From contig NZ_LUFH02000071.1 in assembly GCF_001586785.1 (NCBI RefSeq), positions 1 to 33,130 on the forward strand: a stretch of 33,130 nt of DNA, given 5' to 3'. Shown in pieces: positions 26,361 through 33,130 of this stretch. Origin of the DNA: Sphaerospermopsis aphanizomenoides BCCUSP55 (lineage in GTDB: Bacteria > Cyanobacteriota > Cyanobacteriia > Cyanobacteriales > Nostocaceae). Position 1 is the stretch's first letter. Each line of letters starts with the position of its first letter. Position numbers and translations under genes: made by a program. Below the pieces are notes generated by a model. That model saw only the letters and a program-made list of their open reading frames with translations. It searched no databases and was not told the DNA's origin.

Positions 26361-28064
26361 TTAGAAAGGAACAGGATCATCTGTGTCACTAAAACAAAAT
26401 TCTTCTGGTTGCCAATTTGTTAAATAATGTAAAAATTCTAATAGTTCTGCTTCCGTTAATTGTTGTAGAGAAGCTTTATGATAATTTTCCTGTAAATGTT
26501 GGCGTTTTTTAGTTTTATTAAATCTCAATTCCTTGAGTTCATAATTAATCTGTTTGACAATATGATATTGAGTAATAAACTCTTGATTAACCAATACAGA
26601 TTTTTCACGTTTACGTAAATATTTTTCTTTAATTCGTTTGATCAGCTCTATAAATTTAGCACCTTTTTCTGGATTTACCATTACCACAAAATTAGCAAAC
26701 CCTTCAATAGCTGCTATAATATCCTGAGATTTTCCCCAAGTATAATTTTGCAGTCCATCTTTTTCAATTTTATAAAGAACAGCGCGAAAAGTTTTAAGTT
26801 TCTCTTTCGAAATATTCAGTTTTTCATTAATGATAATACCTGTTACTTCCTGTCTATGATAATTGCGAACTACCCTAGTTTTATTTTCATTAATTTCAAA
26901 GTCTTCTTTTTTAACAATCAAATTGGTAAGTTTGAGAATATTATTGATATGCACAAGACTTTCACCAGCAGCAGAAAAAGTTAAATCATCAGCATAGCGA
27001 GTATAATCAAAACCATATTCTTTAGCCATAAAAGTTAATCTTCTATCCAACCTACGACAAAGAATATTGGTAATTGCTGGACTACTTGGTGCGCCTTGGG
27101 GTAAATAACGATCTGTCCATGATAATATATATTTAGGTTCTTCGTTTATTTCCACTTCTTTAATTTTCGGTTCAGTGCAAATCAAAGCAAAAATTGTTGA
27201 AGCTGTTTCTGAATATCCAAAGGATTTAAAAAGTCCCTTAACTCGTTTATAAGAAATTGAAGGAAAAAAATCTTTGAGATCCATATTAATAATGACTTCT
27301 TTACCTACATGAATCTGTGCATTTGTCACTATTGAACGTTGTAAACAGAACCCGTGAGCAGCCACATGTAATTCTATTTTTTCTAAAATATTATGCAATA
27401 TCCAATTTTGAGCTTTTTTTAATAATTTTTTTGGGGCGGAAATTTGCCGATATCCACTAGGTTTTTTAGGTATTTGAAACCGATTATAATGATAATGTTT
27501 GCGAGAAAAAGCCAGAAAGCGTAAACCTTTAATACTAATTCCCATAGCTTGAGCAATTTCTTCATGGTAATTATATATGGGTAAGTTTTTACTTTCTAAT
27601 TTCTGCTGATTAAACTGGGAATTTTGACGATGCTTTTCTCGCAATAAATCAATTTTTTCTAATCTTTTAGAAAGGAAACTTTCCAATTTCTTTAAGTCTG
27701 CGGATATCCATTCATATATTTCTTTTTCTATGTACCAAGTACCCCCATATTCAATATAAATAAAGTCAGCATTATCATTACTTTCATTATTTGAATGATG
27801 GGGATAATCTTTGCCAATTAAATCCTGAATTTTTTCAAAAATATTTGTATACTCTCCATCAAAAATGAGTGTATTAGCTGTTTTTAAATCAGCAATTGCA
27901 CCCTGATCATCTCTTTGTTTCCTGCGAATTAAACCCCGGTAGTGATAAGCTTGATAACTATTTGGATCTTGAGAAATTATTTGATTGAAACACTCAAGAG
28001 CTTCAATATATTTTTGTGATTTGTAGAGGTCAATACCTCTATTGAGAATATCATTAAAGTCCAT
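26361..28064 (-). CDS. TPR-reverse transcriptase with retron-type motifs
   Basis: A 567-residue protein. Two TPR-like repeats (about residues 4-75) are followed by a linker, then a reverse transcriptase domain from about 185: IPKKPSGYRQISAPKK (RT1-2), NMDLKDFFPSI with D262, LPQGAPSSPAITNIL (RT4) and TRYADDLTFS with Y357-A358-D359-D360 (RT5). Two signatures of retron enzymes are present: NAQIH (N248-H252, the NAxxH of region X) and VTG (407-409, region Y). The C-terminal 100 residues are a basic helical extension. It should make cDNA from a cognate RNA template; the candidate template lies just downstream. The TPR part probably recruits a protein partner. The group II intron maturase and DGR possibilities are less likely. 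No ribosome site is evident before ATG 28064. Confidence 0.88.
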   Translation of the reverse strand: MDFNDILNRGIDLYKSQKYIEALECFNQIISQDPNSYQAYHYRGLIRRKQRDDQGAIADLKTANTLIFDGEYTNIFEKIQDLIGKDYPHHSNNESNDNADFIYIEYGGTWYIEKEIYEWISADLKKLESFLSKRLEKIDLLREKHRQNSQFNQQKLESKNLPIYNYHEEIAQAMGISIKGLRFLAFSRKHYHYNRFQIPKKPSGYRQISAPKKLLKKAQNWILHNILEKIELHVAAHGFCLQRSIVTNAQIHVGKEVIINMDLKDFFPSISYKRVKGLFKSFGYSETASTIFALICTEPKIKEVEINEEPKYILSWTDRYLPQGAPSSPAITNILCRRLDRRLTFMAKEYGFDYTRYADDLTFSAAGESLVHINNILKLTNLIVKKEDFEINENKTRVVRNYHRQEVTGIIINEKLNISKEKLKTFRAVLYKIEKDGLQNYTWGKSQDIIAAIEGFANFVVMVNPEKGAKFIELIKRIKEKYLRKREKSVLVNQEFITQYHIVKQINYELKELRFNKTKKRQHLQENYHKASLQQLTEAELLEFLHYLTNWQPEEFCFSDTDDPVPF

Positions 28065-28085
28065 ATTTTTGGTAAATGCAATTAG

Positions 28086-28355
28086 TTGAATATTTTGGTA
28101 AATAATCTTTTAGAATTAGTAGAAAGAATGCTGGTTTACAAATTCTCATCCTATAGCCGTCAGGAGTTAGAAGCAATGTTTGGATTAACAGAATGGCAGC
28201 AAACTCGATTTTATCAAGAAGTTGCAGAAGAAACTAAGTTAAAAACCATTCCTAGATTGTTAAATGAGGGACTAACTGTAGAACAAATTGCTCGTATACT
28301 TGAATTAGATATCGAAGTCGTGCAACAAGTAATCACAAAGCAAAATAATAAATAG
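28086..28355 (+). pseudogene. C-terminal fragment of an Rpn/PD-(D/E)XK nuclease (putative transposase) gene
   Basis: About 89 codons reading VERMLVYKFSSYSRQELEAM, FGLTEWQQTRFYQEV and LNEGLTVEQIARILELDIEV. This is the C-terminal tail of cyanobacterial Rpn-family (DUF2887-type) nucleases, which contains a small helix-turn-helix-like repeat; the catalytic PD-(D/E)XK part is missing. The first ATG is at 28128 and the frame also opens at TTG 28086. It starts 22 bp from the reverse transcriptase start on the opposite strand. It is probably a decayed remnant, although a small expressed protein cannot be excluded. Confidence 0.6.
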
Positions 28356-28376
28356 ACATTGGATGAACAAATATAG

Positions 28377-28405
28377 GGGCGATACACCTGGAAAAGCGAT
28401 CGCCC
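28377..28405. terminator. Hairpin between the Rpn remnant and speY
   Basis: GGGCGAT (28377-28383) pairs with ATCGCCC (28399-28405), partly formed by a HIP1 octamer. It lies just 3' of both convergent genes and may be a bidirectional terminator; there is no U-run. Confidence 0.4.
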
Positions 28406-28423
28406 ACAATAGATAATTAAACC

Positions 28424-29572
28424 CTAACGTTTCACCGGCGTACCGCAAGGATAAGTAGCTACTTCCTCCTCACCTTCCTTAACAACCGGGTTATCCTTCG
28501 CAGCTAAATAATCTTTTTGCAAAGTATCTAACAATGCTTCCCGTCGATCATACAACCGCTTCAAAGTACGGGGTTGACATTGATTTAACACATAAGCCGT
28601 TACCAAAGGCAAAGCAATTGTACTATCGGTATAACAAACTATTGTGTTAGGTAACTCATCTGGATCAACTTTACCCCAACTCACTGCTTCCGCTGGAGTC
28701 GCACCCGATAAACCGCCTGTATCTGGACGCGCATCAGTAAACTGGACAAAGAAATCATGTCCTCGTTCTTCCAAACCTAAAACCTCGTGAAGTTGCGGTT
28801 GTGTTTGTAATAAAAAGTTCTTAGGACTACCACCACCGAGAATTACTGCTGCACTTGTACCGTCGTTTTCTCGCGCCCCATAGACAATTGCTGCTGTTTC
28901 ATTCACATCAATAGCTGGATCTAACACCAACTTAGAACCCTCTAAAGCTAAAGCCGCCACATTCATACCGATGGAACTATCCCCAGGAGAAGAAGTATAA
29001 ATGGGTACGCCACATTCATAGGCTGTAGCTAATAAGCAAGAATGCTGTACACCCAATTGCTTTTCTACTTCCCGCACATACTTACCCAACAAATAATGAA
29101 ATTCAGCCGTTCCCATCCGCTTTTGAAAAGGTTCAGCTTGCAGCACTTTACGGATAAAAGCGTCAGTTTCTAACAGCACATCATAGCCAAAGATAATGTC
29201 ATAAATACGGATTGTTCCTTCTTCCCGTAATTTGACATCATCTAAAAACGGACTACCCGCAAACAATTCAAAACCCAAACCGTAGTGCATATCATGGTAA
29301 AGATTTGCACCAGTGCTAATCATCCAGTCAATGCAACCATGACGAATTAAAGGCGCAAGGGCGGAAACTCCAAAACCCGCTGGTGTCAAAGCCCCGGAAA
29401 GACTCACACCCACTGTTACACCTGGTTGAAAGATATCCTGACTCAGCAGTTGACAAGCTTCCCGCAATCGGGCTGAATTATAAGCGGTGAAGTAATTATT
29501 AATCAAATCAACCACACCAATATCGGCTGACATGGGTATGGGTGCAATTTTTTTACCTTGCTTTGTTGACAT
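28424..29572 (-). CDS. speY: Deoxyhypusine synthase-like homospermidine synthase
   Basis: A 382-residue soluble enzyme of the deoxyhypusine synthase fold. Bacteria lack the eIF5A substrate, and the cyanobacterial homologue (SpeY in Anabaena) makes homospermidine by NAD-dependent transfer of an aminobutyl group between polyamines; it is needed for normal diazotrophic growth there. The active-site lysine is K301 in [15 protein letters not shown]. Other conserved parts are [20 protein letters not shown] (NAD-binding start), [31 protein letters not shown] and [14 protein letters not shown]. Length is as expected. The ATG at 29572 is preceded by AGGA ten bases upstream. It is not linked to other polyamine genes. 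Confidence 0.9.
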   Translation of the reverse strand: MSTKQGKKIAPIPMSADIGVVDLINNYFTAYNSARLREACQLLSQDIFQPGVTVGVSLSGALTPAGFGVSALAPLIRHGCIDWMISTGANLYHDMHYGLGFELFAGSPFLDDVKLREEGTIRIYDIIFGYDVLLETDAFIRKVLQAEPFQKRMGTAEFHYLLGKYVREVEKQLGVQHSCLLATAYECGVPIYTSSPGDSSIGMNVAALALEGSKLVLDPAIDVNETAAIVYGARENDGTSAAVILGGGSPKNFLLQTQPQLHEVLGLEERGHDFFVQFTDARPDTGGLSGATPAEAVSWGKVDPDELPNTIVCYTDSTIALPLVTAYVLNQCQPRTLKRLYDRREALLDTLQKDYLAAKDNPVVKEGEEEVATYPCGTPVKR

Positions 29573-29771
29573 TTTTGGGAAATCCTGAAGAGTAGATACA
29601 CTGAATATAATGTTATCGCATTCAAATCTACGGAAGTGGCTAAAACTAGAACCACGCTGATATAAAATTAAGATGATTAGATAAGCTGATTTTTAAGTAT
29701 TTTGAATGCTTTAAGCGATCGCTCTTTTCAGTTTATAATAAAGTCATCCCAGAGGATTAAGTCAAAAACCG

Positions 29772-30080
29772 ATGCCAACCATCACAGATGTTTCTACTTT
29801 GATTGTTAGCACACCAGGTACTTGTGGCGGCCGTCCGCGAATTGCTGACACTCGCATTACTGTTCAGTATATTGTCAATGAAATTAAATCTGGTATGACT
29901 CCAGAAGAAATTATTGAAGATAAACCTTATTTGACAATTGCTGGTATTTACACTGCGTTGGCTTATTATTATGCTAATAAGGAATTACTAGATAGTGAAT
30001 TTGGTCGATATCAAGAAGAATGTCAGCGACGCGAAGGAGAAGTGCTTATGTTTAAAAATCACCAAAAAAATAAATTCTGA
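29772..30080 (+). CDS. DUF433 antitoxin-like protein
   Basis: A 102-residue protein of the DUF433 family (VapB-like winged helix). The motif GGRPRIADTRITVQYIVNEI, then SGMTPEEIIEDKPYLTIAGI and YTALAYYYANKE are diagnostic. Such proteins usually precede a DUF5615 PIN-like toxin; here the next gene is cobO, so the toxin partner is missing or lies elsewhere. The ATG at 29772 has AGAGGATTAAG upstream. It is likely a remnant or orphan antitoxin or a stand-alone regulator. Confidence 0.85.
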   Translation: MPTITDVSTLIVSTPGTCGGRPRIADTRITVQYIVNEIKSGMTPEEIIEDKPYLTIAGIYTALAYYYANKELLDSEFGRYQEECQRREGEVLMFKNHQKNKF

Positions 30081-30202
30081 CAGTTTTGAATTATTAAGAT
30101 CGCAGCTAACAGAATTCATATCATTTTCAGGGTAAAATTACTAAAGACTAAAATATTATAAGTTATTCTCCTAATTGTAAAAGTTATTTATCAATAGGAT
30201 TT

Positions 30203-30883
30203 ATGAAAAACGACACACCAGAAGAATTAAAATCTGATCAAGAACTTTCGCGGTTGATAGATGAGGTAATGTCATCATCATCTTTGAATGATGAAAAATA
30301 TCGGCAAAAAATGCAGCGGCGGAAAGAAATACAAGATCAACGCATAGCTAAAGCCATACCGGAAAAAGGGTTAATTATTGTCAATACGGGACATGGTAAG
30401 GGGAAAACCACTGCGGCTTTGGGGATGGTGATGCGATCGCTTGGTCACGGATATAAAGTAGCGATCGTCCAATTTATTAAAGGTGCTTGGGAACCTTCAG
30501 AAAAGCGGGTTTTCAGCCATTGGCCTGAACAACTGGAATTTCATGCAATGGGTGAAGGTTTTACCTGGGAAACTCAAGACCGCGATCGGGATTTAGATAA
30601 AGCTAATGCTGCTTGGGAAAAGTCATTAGAATTTATCCGCAACCCAGATTTTAAACTAGTATTATTGGACGAAATTAATATTGCACTTAAACTCGGTTAC
30701 TTAGAAGTTGAACAAGTATTAGCAGGTTTAGCCCAAAAACCACCAGATAAGCACGTAATTCTCACAGGTAGAGGCGCACCACCGGCTTTAATTGAAAAGG
30801 CAGATTTAGTCACAGAAATGACCTTAATTAAGCATCCTTTCAAAGATCAAGGTATTAAAGCCCAAGCGGGAATTGAGTATTAA
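30203..30883 (+). CDS. cobO: Cob(I)yrinic acid a,c-diamide adenosyltransferase
   Basis: A 226-residue CobO/BtuR-type enzyme that attaches the 5'-deoxyadenosyl group from ATP to reduced corrinoid cobalt in coenzyme B12 synthesis or salvage. The P-loop variant is GHGKGKTT (63-70); further conserved parts are VAIVQFIKGAW, FTWETQDRDRD, LVLLDEINIAL and HVILTGRGAPP. The N-terminal 50 residues form a charged helix seen in the longer members of the family. The start ATG has AGGA four bases upstream. Other cobalamin genes are not adjacent. Confidence 0.93.
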   Translation: MKNDTPEELKSDQELSRLIDEVMSSSSLNDEKYRQKMQRRKEIQDQRIAKAIPEKGLIIVNTGHGKGKTTAALGMVMRSLGHGYKVAIVQFIKGAWEPSEKRVFSHWPEQLEFHAMGEGFTWETQDRDRDLDKANAAWEKSLEFIRNPDFKLVLLDEINIALKLGYLEVEQVLAGLAQKPPDKHVILTGRGAPPALIEKADLVTEMTLIKHPFKDQGIKAQAGIEY

Positions 30884-30893
30884 ACTTAAGAAT

Positions 30894-30925
<32 letters not shown>

Positions 30926-30981
30926 AATATTTGATAAATCAGTAGATATTCAAACAGTGATTTTTGGCGTAACTGTTAACA

Positions 30982-31013
30982 AGCTGTTAGCGTAGCTTGG
31001 CGTAGCCATTTGC
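30982..31013. repeat. Half-copy of the GGCGTAGCCAT palindromic repeat
   Basis: TTAGCGTAGCTTGGCGTAGC and the bases after it resemble one arm of the long palindrome at 5352-5478. Confidence 0.5.
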
Positions 31014-31034
31014 TGACCGCTAATAGCTGAATGC

Positions 31035-31736
31035 TTACCTGAAATCTTGACTACAAGCATTCAAAATTTGCTTGTCATTAGCACTGACAGAATTTAACTG
31101 ATGATAATCTTGCAGTGTGACAGAATAGGCATAAGTAATAGTATCTTCATCAGTTACTTGAGGTATTCTACTAGCTGTAGAAACTTGAGTTGCACCACTT
31201 TCACCTGGTGAACTTTTTACTGTCATGGCCAATTCTCCTGATTTAGCAAGTGTACCTTGAAAACAGCTAAATTCAGAACTGGGCATATACAAAGCACCAA
31301 TTACCCTACCTTGATGTTTTTGAAAGACAATATAGCCTTGTCCTAGTTGGTTTGGTGTTGGGGACTGACCATAAAGATAAATTCCATCTTTTTCAGGGAA
31401 TTTTACAGGTGATTTTCCTTGTAATTGTCTTGTGCTTGTGGAAATATTATTAATCGTTACAGATTGAGATGATAAATTGTTAGGAGCGACACTATTTATT
31501 TGTACTTGATTGTTTGGTTCTCTAATATCGTTCTGAATCGACAAAGGAGAATTTTCTCGACTTTGAATTTGATTTGTATAACCTGGTAAATCCGCTGCAA
31601 TAGCTGTAGATTTTAGGTTAATTTTCGTCTGATTACCAATTACACCTAAACCCAAAATCCCACTAGCAACAAGTAGTCCAATAACAGGGAGTTTGATTTG
31701 ATGTGAGGGAATGATTTGGAAAATATTGTTAAGCAC
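31035..31736 (-). CDS. Conserved secreted or membrane-anchored hypothetical protein
   Basis: A 233-residue protein not recognised beyond its general type. It has one N-terminal hydrophobic segment (about residues 17-35), a low-complexity Asn/Ser/Gln-rich linker to about residue 105, and a compact C-terminal domain: FPEKDGIYLYGQSPTPNQLG, GYIVFQKHQGRVIGALYMPS, SEFSCFQGTL, ending with LNACSQDFR. The two Cys (in SCFQG and NACSQ) could form a disulphide in the periplasm. Proteins of this kind are common in cyanobacteria; function is unknown. The next gene lies far upstream and it appears monocistronic. Confidence 0.75.
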   Translation of the reverse strand: MLNNIFQIIPSHQIKLPVIGLLVASGILGLGVIGNQTKINLKSTAIAADLPGYTNQIQSRENSPLSIQNDIREPNNQVQINSVAPNNLSSQSVTINNISTSTRQLQGKSPVKFPEKDGIYLYGQSPTPNQLGQGYIVFQKHQGRVIGALYMPSSEFSCFQGTLAKSGELAMTVKSSPGESGATQVSTASRIPQVTDEDTITYAYSVTLQDYHQLNSVSANDKQILNACSQDFR

Positions 31737-32253
31737 CTGATTTCTCCTGTAATAAAACTAACTACTTATCTGCAATTAACTTGAATCTTAACTAAACACT
31801 GATACTTGGTGATTCCCTCAAAGGTTTTATATATATTATCTGGAGTAAAAAAGTATCAAAAAATGAAGTTTTCGTGAATTTTGGTTGATAATATGAACAA
31901 TATCATTCCTTAAAATTTTCTTGCTTCACCCAAGGGATTCACTCTTTTGGGGGATGGCAAATATATTTTTCAAATTCTGATTTAATATTGGGGATATTTT
32001 GATTTTGACATTTTGTTTGTACATTTCTCAATGGGTGAGAACAGGTAAATTGTTGATCTAGATCACTTGATTTACTTTCCAAATGTGATACACATTCTTG
32101 ATTTCGACCTTGCTGATCTCTATCTAGTGACTAACTACAACAGCAAACCTGGAGATTTCGGACGAGAACAGGGAAATTTATTGGGTAAGTGAAATGCTAA
32201 TCTCTGATATGTAGTGAATCTTCACTCCTCTCAGTAAAAAGTCTGAATCAGTT

Positions 32254-32382
32254 TTGCTACTCACCCACAGCGAAATCCAAGCTATGCGGGAATTAATGCC
32301 CGATTATACCCCTGGAATAGAAGCCATGAATCATTTAGAAAAGCACAATGGCGATATGGAAACGGCTTCCCACTTATACTAG
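32254..32382 (+). pseudogene. Short open frame with UBA-like pattern, probable gene remnant
   Basis: Forty-two codons from TTG 32254 reading LTHSEIQAMRELMPDYTPGI then EAMNHLEKHNGDMETASHLY. The spacing of GIEAMNHLEKHNGDMETA resembles a UBA-like three-helix motif. No ribosome site was seen; the frame is open for only a few codons upstream. It could be a small gene or the end of a decayed one. Confidence 0.3.
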
Positions 32383-32496
32383 GATATATTACGCTAATAT
32401 ATGCAAAATTTCTTTGTGTTACGGTTTAATAAACAAAATTGTAGGTTATACCAAATTAATATGAAGTTGCATAAAATAAGATATCAAAAATCATTT

Positions 32497-32526
32497 AACG
32501 CAGATAAACGCAGATAAACGCAGATA
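32497..32526. repeat. 10-bp tandem repeat (AACGCAGATA x3)
   Basis: Three perfect units; the same sequence family as the array at 1891-1920. Confidence 0.9.
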
Positions 32527-32658
32527 AAAATTGATTAATCTTGGTATTGGGTAGAACCTAGAAAACTGAAGGATAGTTAAAATCAAAGTATATAATTTAA
32601 GATTGAGAAGAAGATTGAGAAATTTCCACCTTGATATTCTTTGGTAAGGATTTTATCT

Positions 32659-33030
32659 ATGACTCAGATTGTTTTAGAAGATTTAGATCCCCTGATTATC
32701 GAGAGGCTAAGAACTCGCGCTGAAAAACATGGTAACTCTTTACAGGCAGAAATTAAGGCAATTTTACAACAGTTAACTGACGCTGAGGCACAAGACACAA
32801 ACCTTTCTGAAGATGAAATAATTCAGAAGAAATCAGCTTTAATGCTCAAACAAATTGAAAATAATGCTCTTTTAAGTGGTAAAGAAATTAATTTATTTAG
32901 CAATGATGCTTCAATTAGAAATGAACAAGAATTAGTGGACATCAAAAATAAATTAAAAGAATTTAAAAAAGAAATGTCTCTAGGTAAATTATCCATTAGA
33001 GGAGCAAGAGAAGAAGGAAGACGGTATTAA
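32659..33030 (+). CDS. FitA-like ribbon-helix-helix antitoxin-type protein
   Basis: A 123-residue protein starting MTQIVLEDLDPLIIERLRTR, then AEKHGNSLQAEIKAILQQL: the Arc/FitA-type ribbon-helix-helix DNA-binding fold used by VapB/FitA antitoxins. The C-terminal 80 residues are charged and helical and end GAREEGRRY, longer than the usual antitoxin tail. The start at 32659 is chosen over one six codons earlier because AAGGA lies eight bases before it. No PIN-domain toxin follows within the remaining 100 bp. Confidence 0.75.
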   Translation: MTQIVLEDLDPLIIERLRTRAEKHGNSLQAEIKAILQQLTDAEAQDTNLSEDEIIQKKSALMLKQIENNALLSGKEINLFSNDASIRNEQELVDIKNKLKEFKKEMSLGKLSIRGAREEGRRY

Positions 33031-33076
33031 ATCCGAATGTAGGCTAATTTTTATTATAGATATTTTTTTTAATAGT

Positions 33077-33130
33077 CTATTGGGGTAATTTCTCTAAAAT
33101 ATCCCTCGCAATATTTGCCCTATATTCATC
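33077..33130 (-). CDS. C-terminal end of a gene running off the window (unidentified)
   Basis: The minus strand reads DEYRANIARDILEKLPQ and a TAG stop from the window edge. The segment is too short to identify; the frame is open to the edge and is amphipathic, as in a helical C-terminus. Confidence 0.3.
   Translation of the reverse strand, partial: DEYRANIARDILEKLPQ

Larger units (their letters stand above)
31737..32658. other. Gene-poor spacer of about 920 bp
   Basis: Mostly AT-rich sequence without a convincing gene. It contains a perfect 12-bp palindrome TGATCTAGATCA (32054-32065), a short open frame at 32254-32382, and the ACGCAGATA array at 32497-32526. Confidence 0.55.

Noticed and set aside
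26361-28064. Reverse transcriptase as a group II intron maturase or diversity-generating retroelement
   Set aside because: It has no maturase or HNH domain, no flanking intron structure and no template/variable repeat pair; it has NAxxH and VTG instead.

Overview
The window is a piece of a filamentous, probably heterocyst-forming (Nostocales-type) cyanobacterial chromosome. Evidence: many HIP1 octamers (GCGATCGC, e.g. near 8440, 15131, 18223, 23650, 28397, 30434), AT-rich coding with long repeat-filled intergenic gaps, short tandemly repeated heptamers and decamers (STRRs), large PAS/GAF sensor kinases, a canonical bilin-binding GAF domain, and a deoxyhypusine-synthase-like gene of the SpeY (homospermidine) type. 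No rRNA, tRNA or CRISPR array was recognised.

Layout. 1-5.1 kb: a site-2 protease of the EGY1-like type lying between inverted heptamer arrays, then a five-PAS histidine kinase, both on the minus strand. 5.1-5.9 kb: a gene-free gap with long inverted repeats. 5.9-10.6 kb: an RND efflux pair (membrane fusion adaptor plus inner-membrane pump) with a repeat array between the two genes. 10.7-15.6 kb: an envelope/polysaccharide-flavoured stretch holding an exostosin-like glycosyltransferase, a small H-type-lectin-like protein, a small NusG-N-terminal-like protein, a frameshifted outer-membrane barrel gene and a frameshifted, truncated DUF3131 gene. 15.8-20.8 kb: a 1658-residue hybrid histidine kinase whose third GAF domain has both cysteines of a DXCF cyanobacteriochrome (C884 and C912). 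Immediately after it, at 20.8-21.2 kb, lies the C-terminal piece of a DUF3131 gene in opposite orientation to the N-terminal piece at 14.6-15.6 kb, which suggests an inversion carrying the kinase. 21.2-24.9 kb: hemerythrin-like, DUF2993, DUF2231 and SDR genes. 25.0-28.4 kb: a hicB antitoxin gene, a hicA toxin gene split by a ~170 bp MITE-like insertion with a 10 bp target duplication, a 273 bp structured element with long complementary ends, a TPR-reverse transcriptase with retron signature motifs, and a fragment of an Rpn-type nuclease gene. 28.4-33.1 kb: speY, a DUF433 antitoxin-like gene, cobO, a secreted hypothetical protein, a repeat-rich gap, and a ribbon-helix-helix antitoxin-like gene.

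Best candidate for something new: the TPR-reverse transcriptase (26361-28064) with a strongly folded element (26047-26319) just 3' of it, bounded by near-perfect complementary ends like the a1/a2 ends of a retron msr-msd, but on the downstream instead of the usual upstream side. Second is the DXCF cyanobacteriochrome phosphorelay kinase (15786-20762). Third is the evidence of gene decay: a split DUF3131 gene, a frameshifted barrel and a MITE-killed toxin beside an intact antitoxin. All functional statements are read from sequence motifs by eye; no database search was run.
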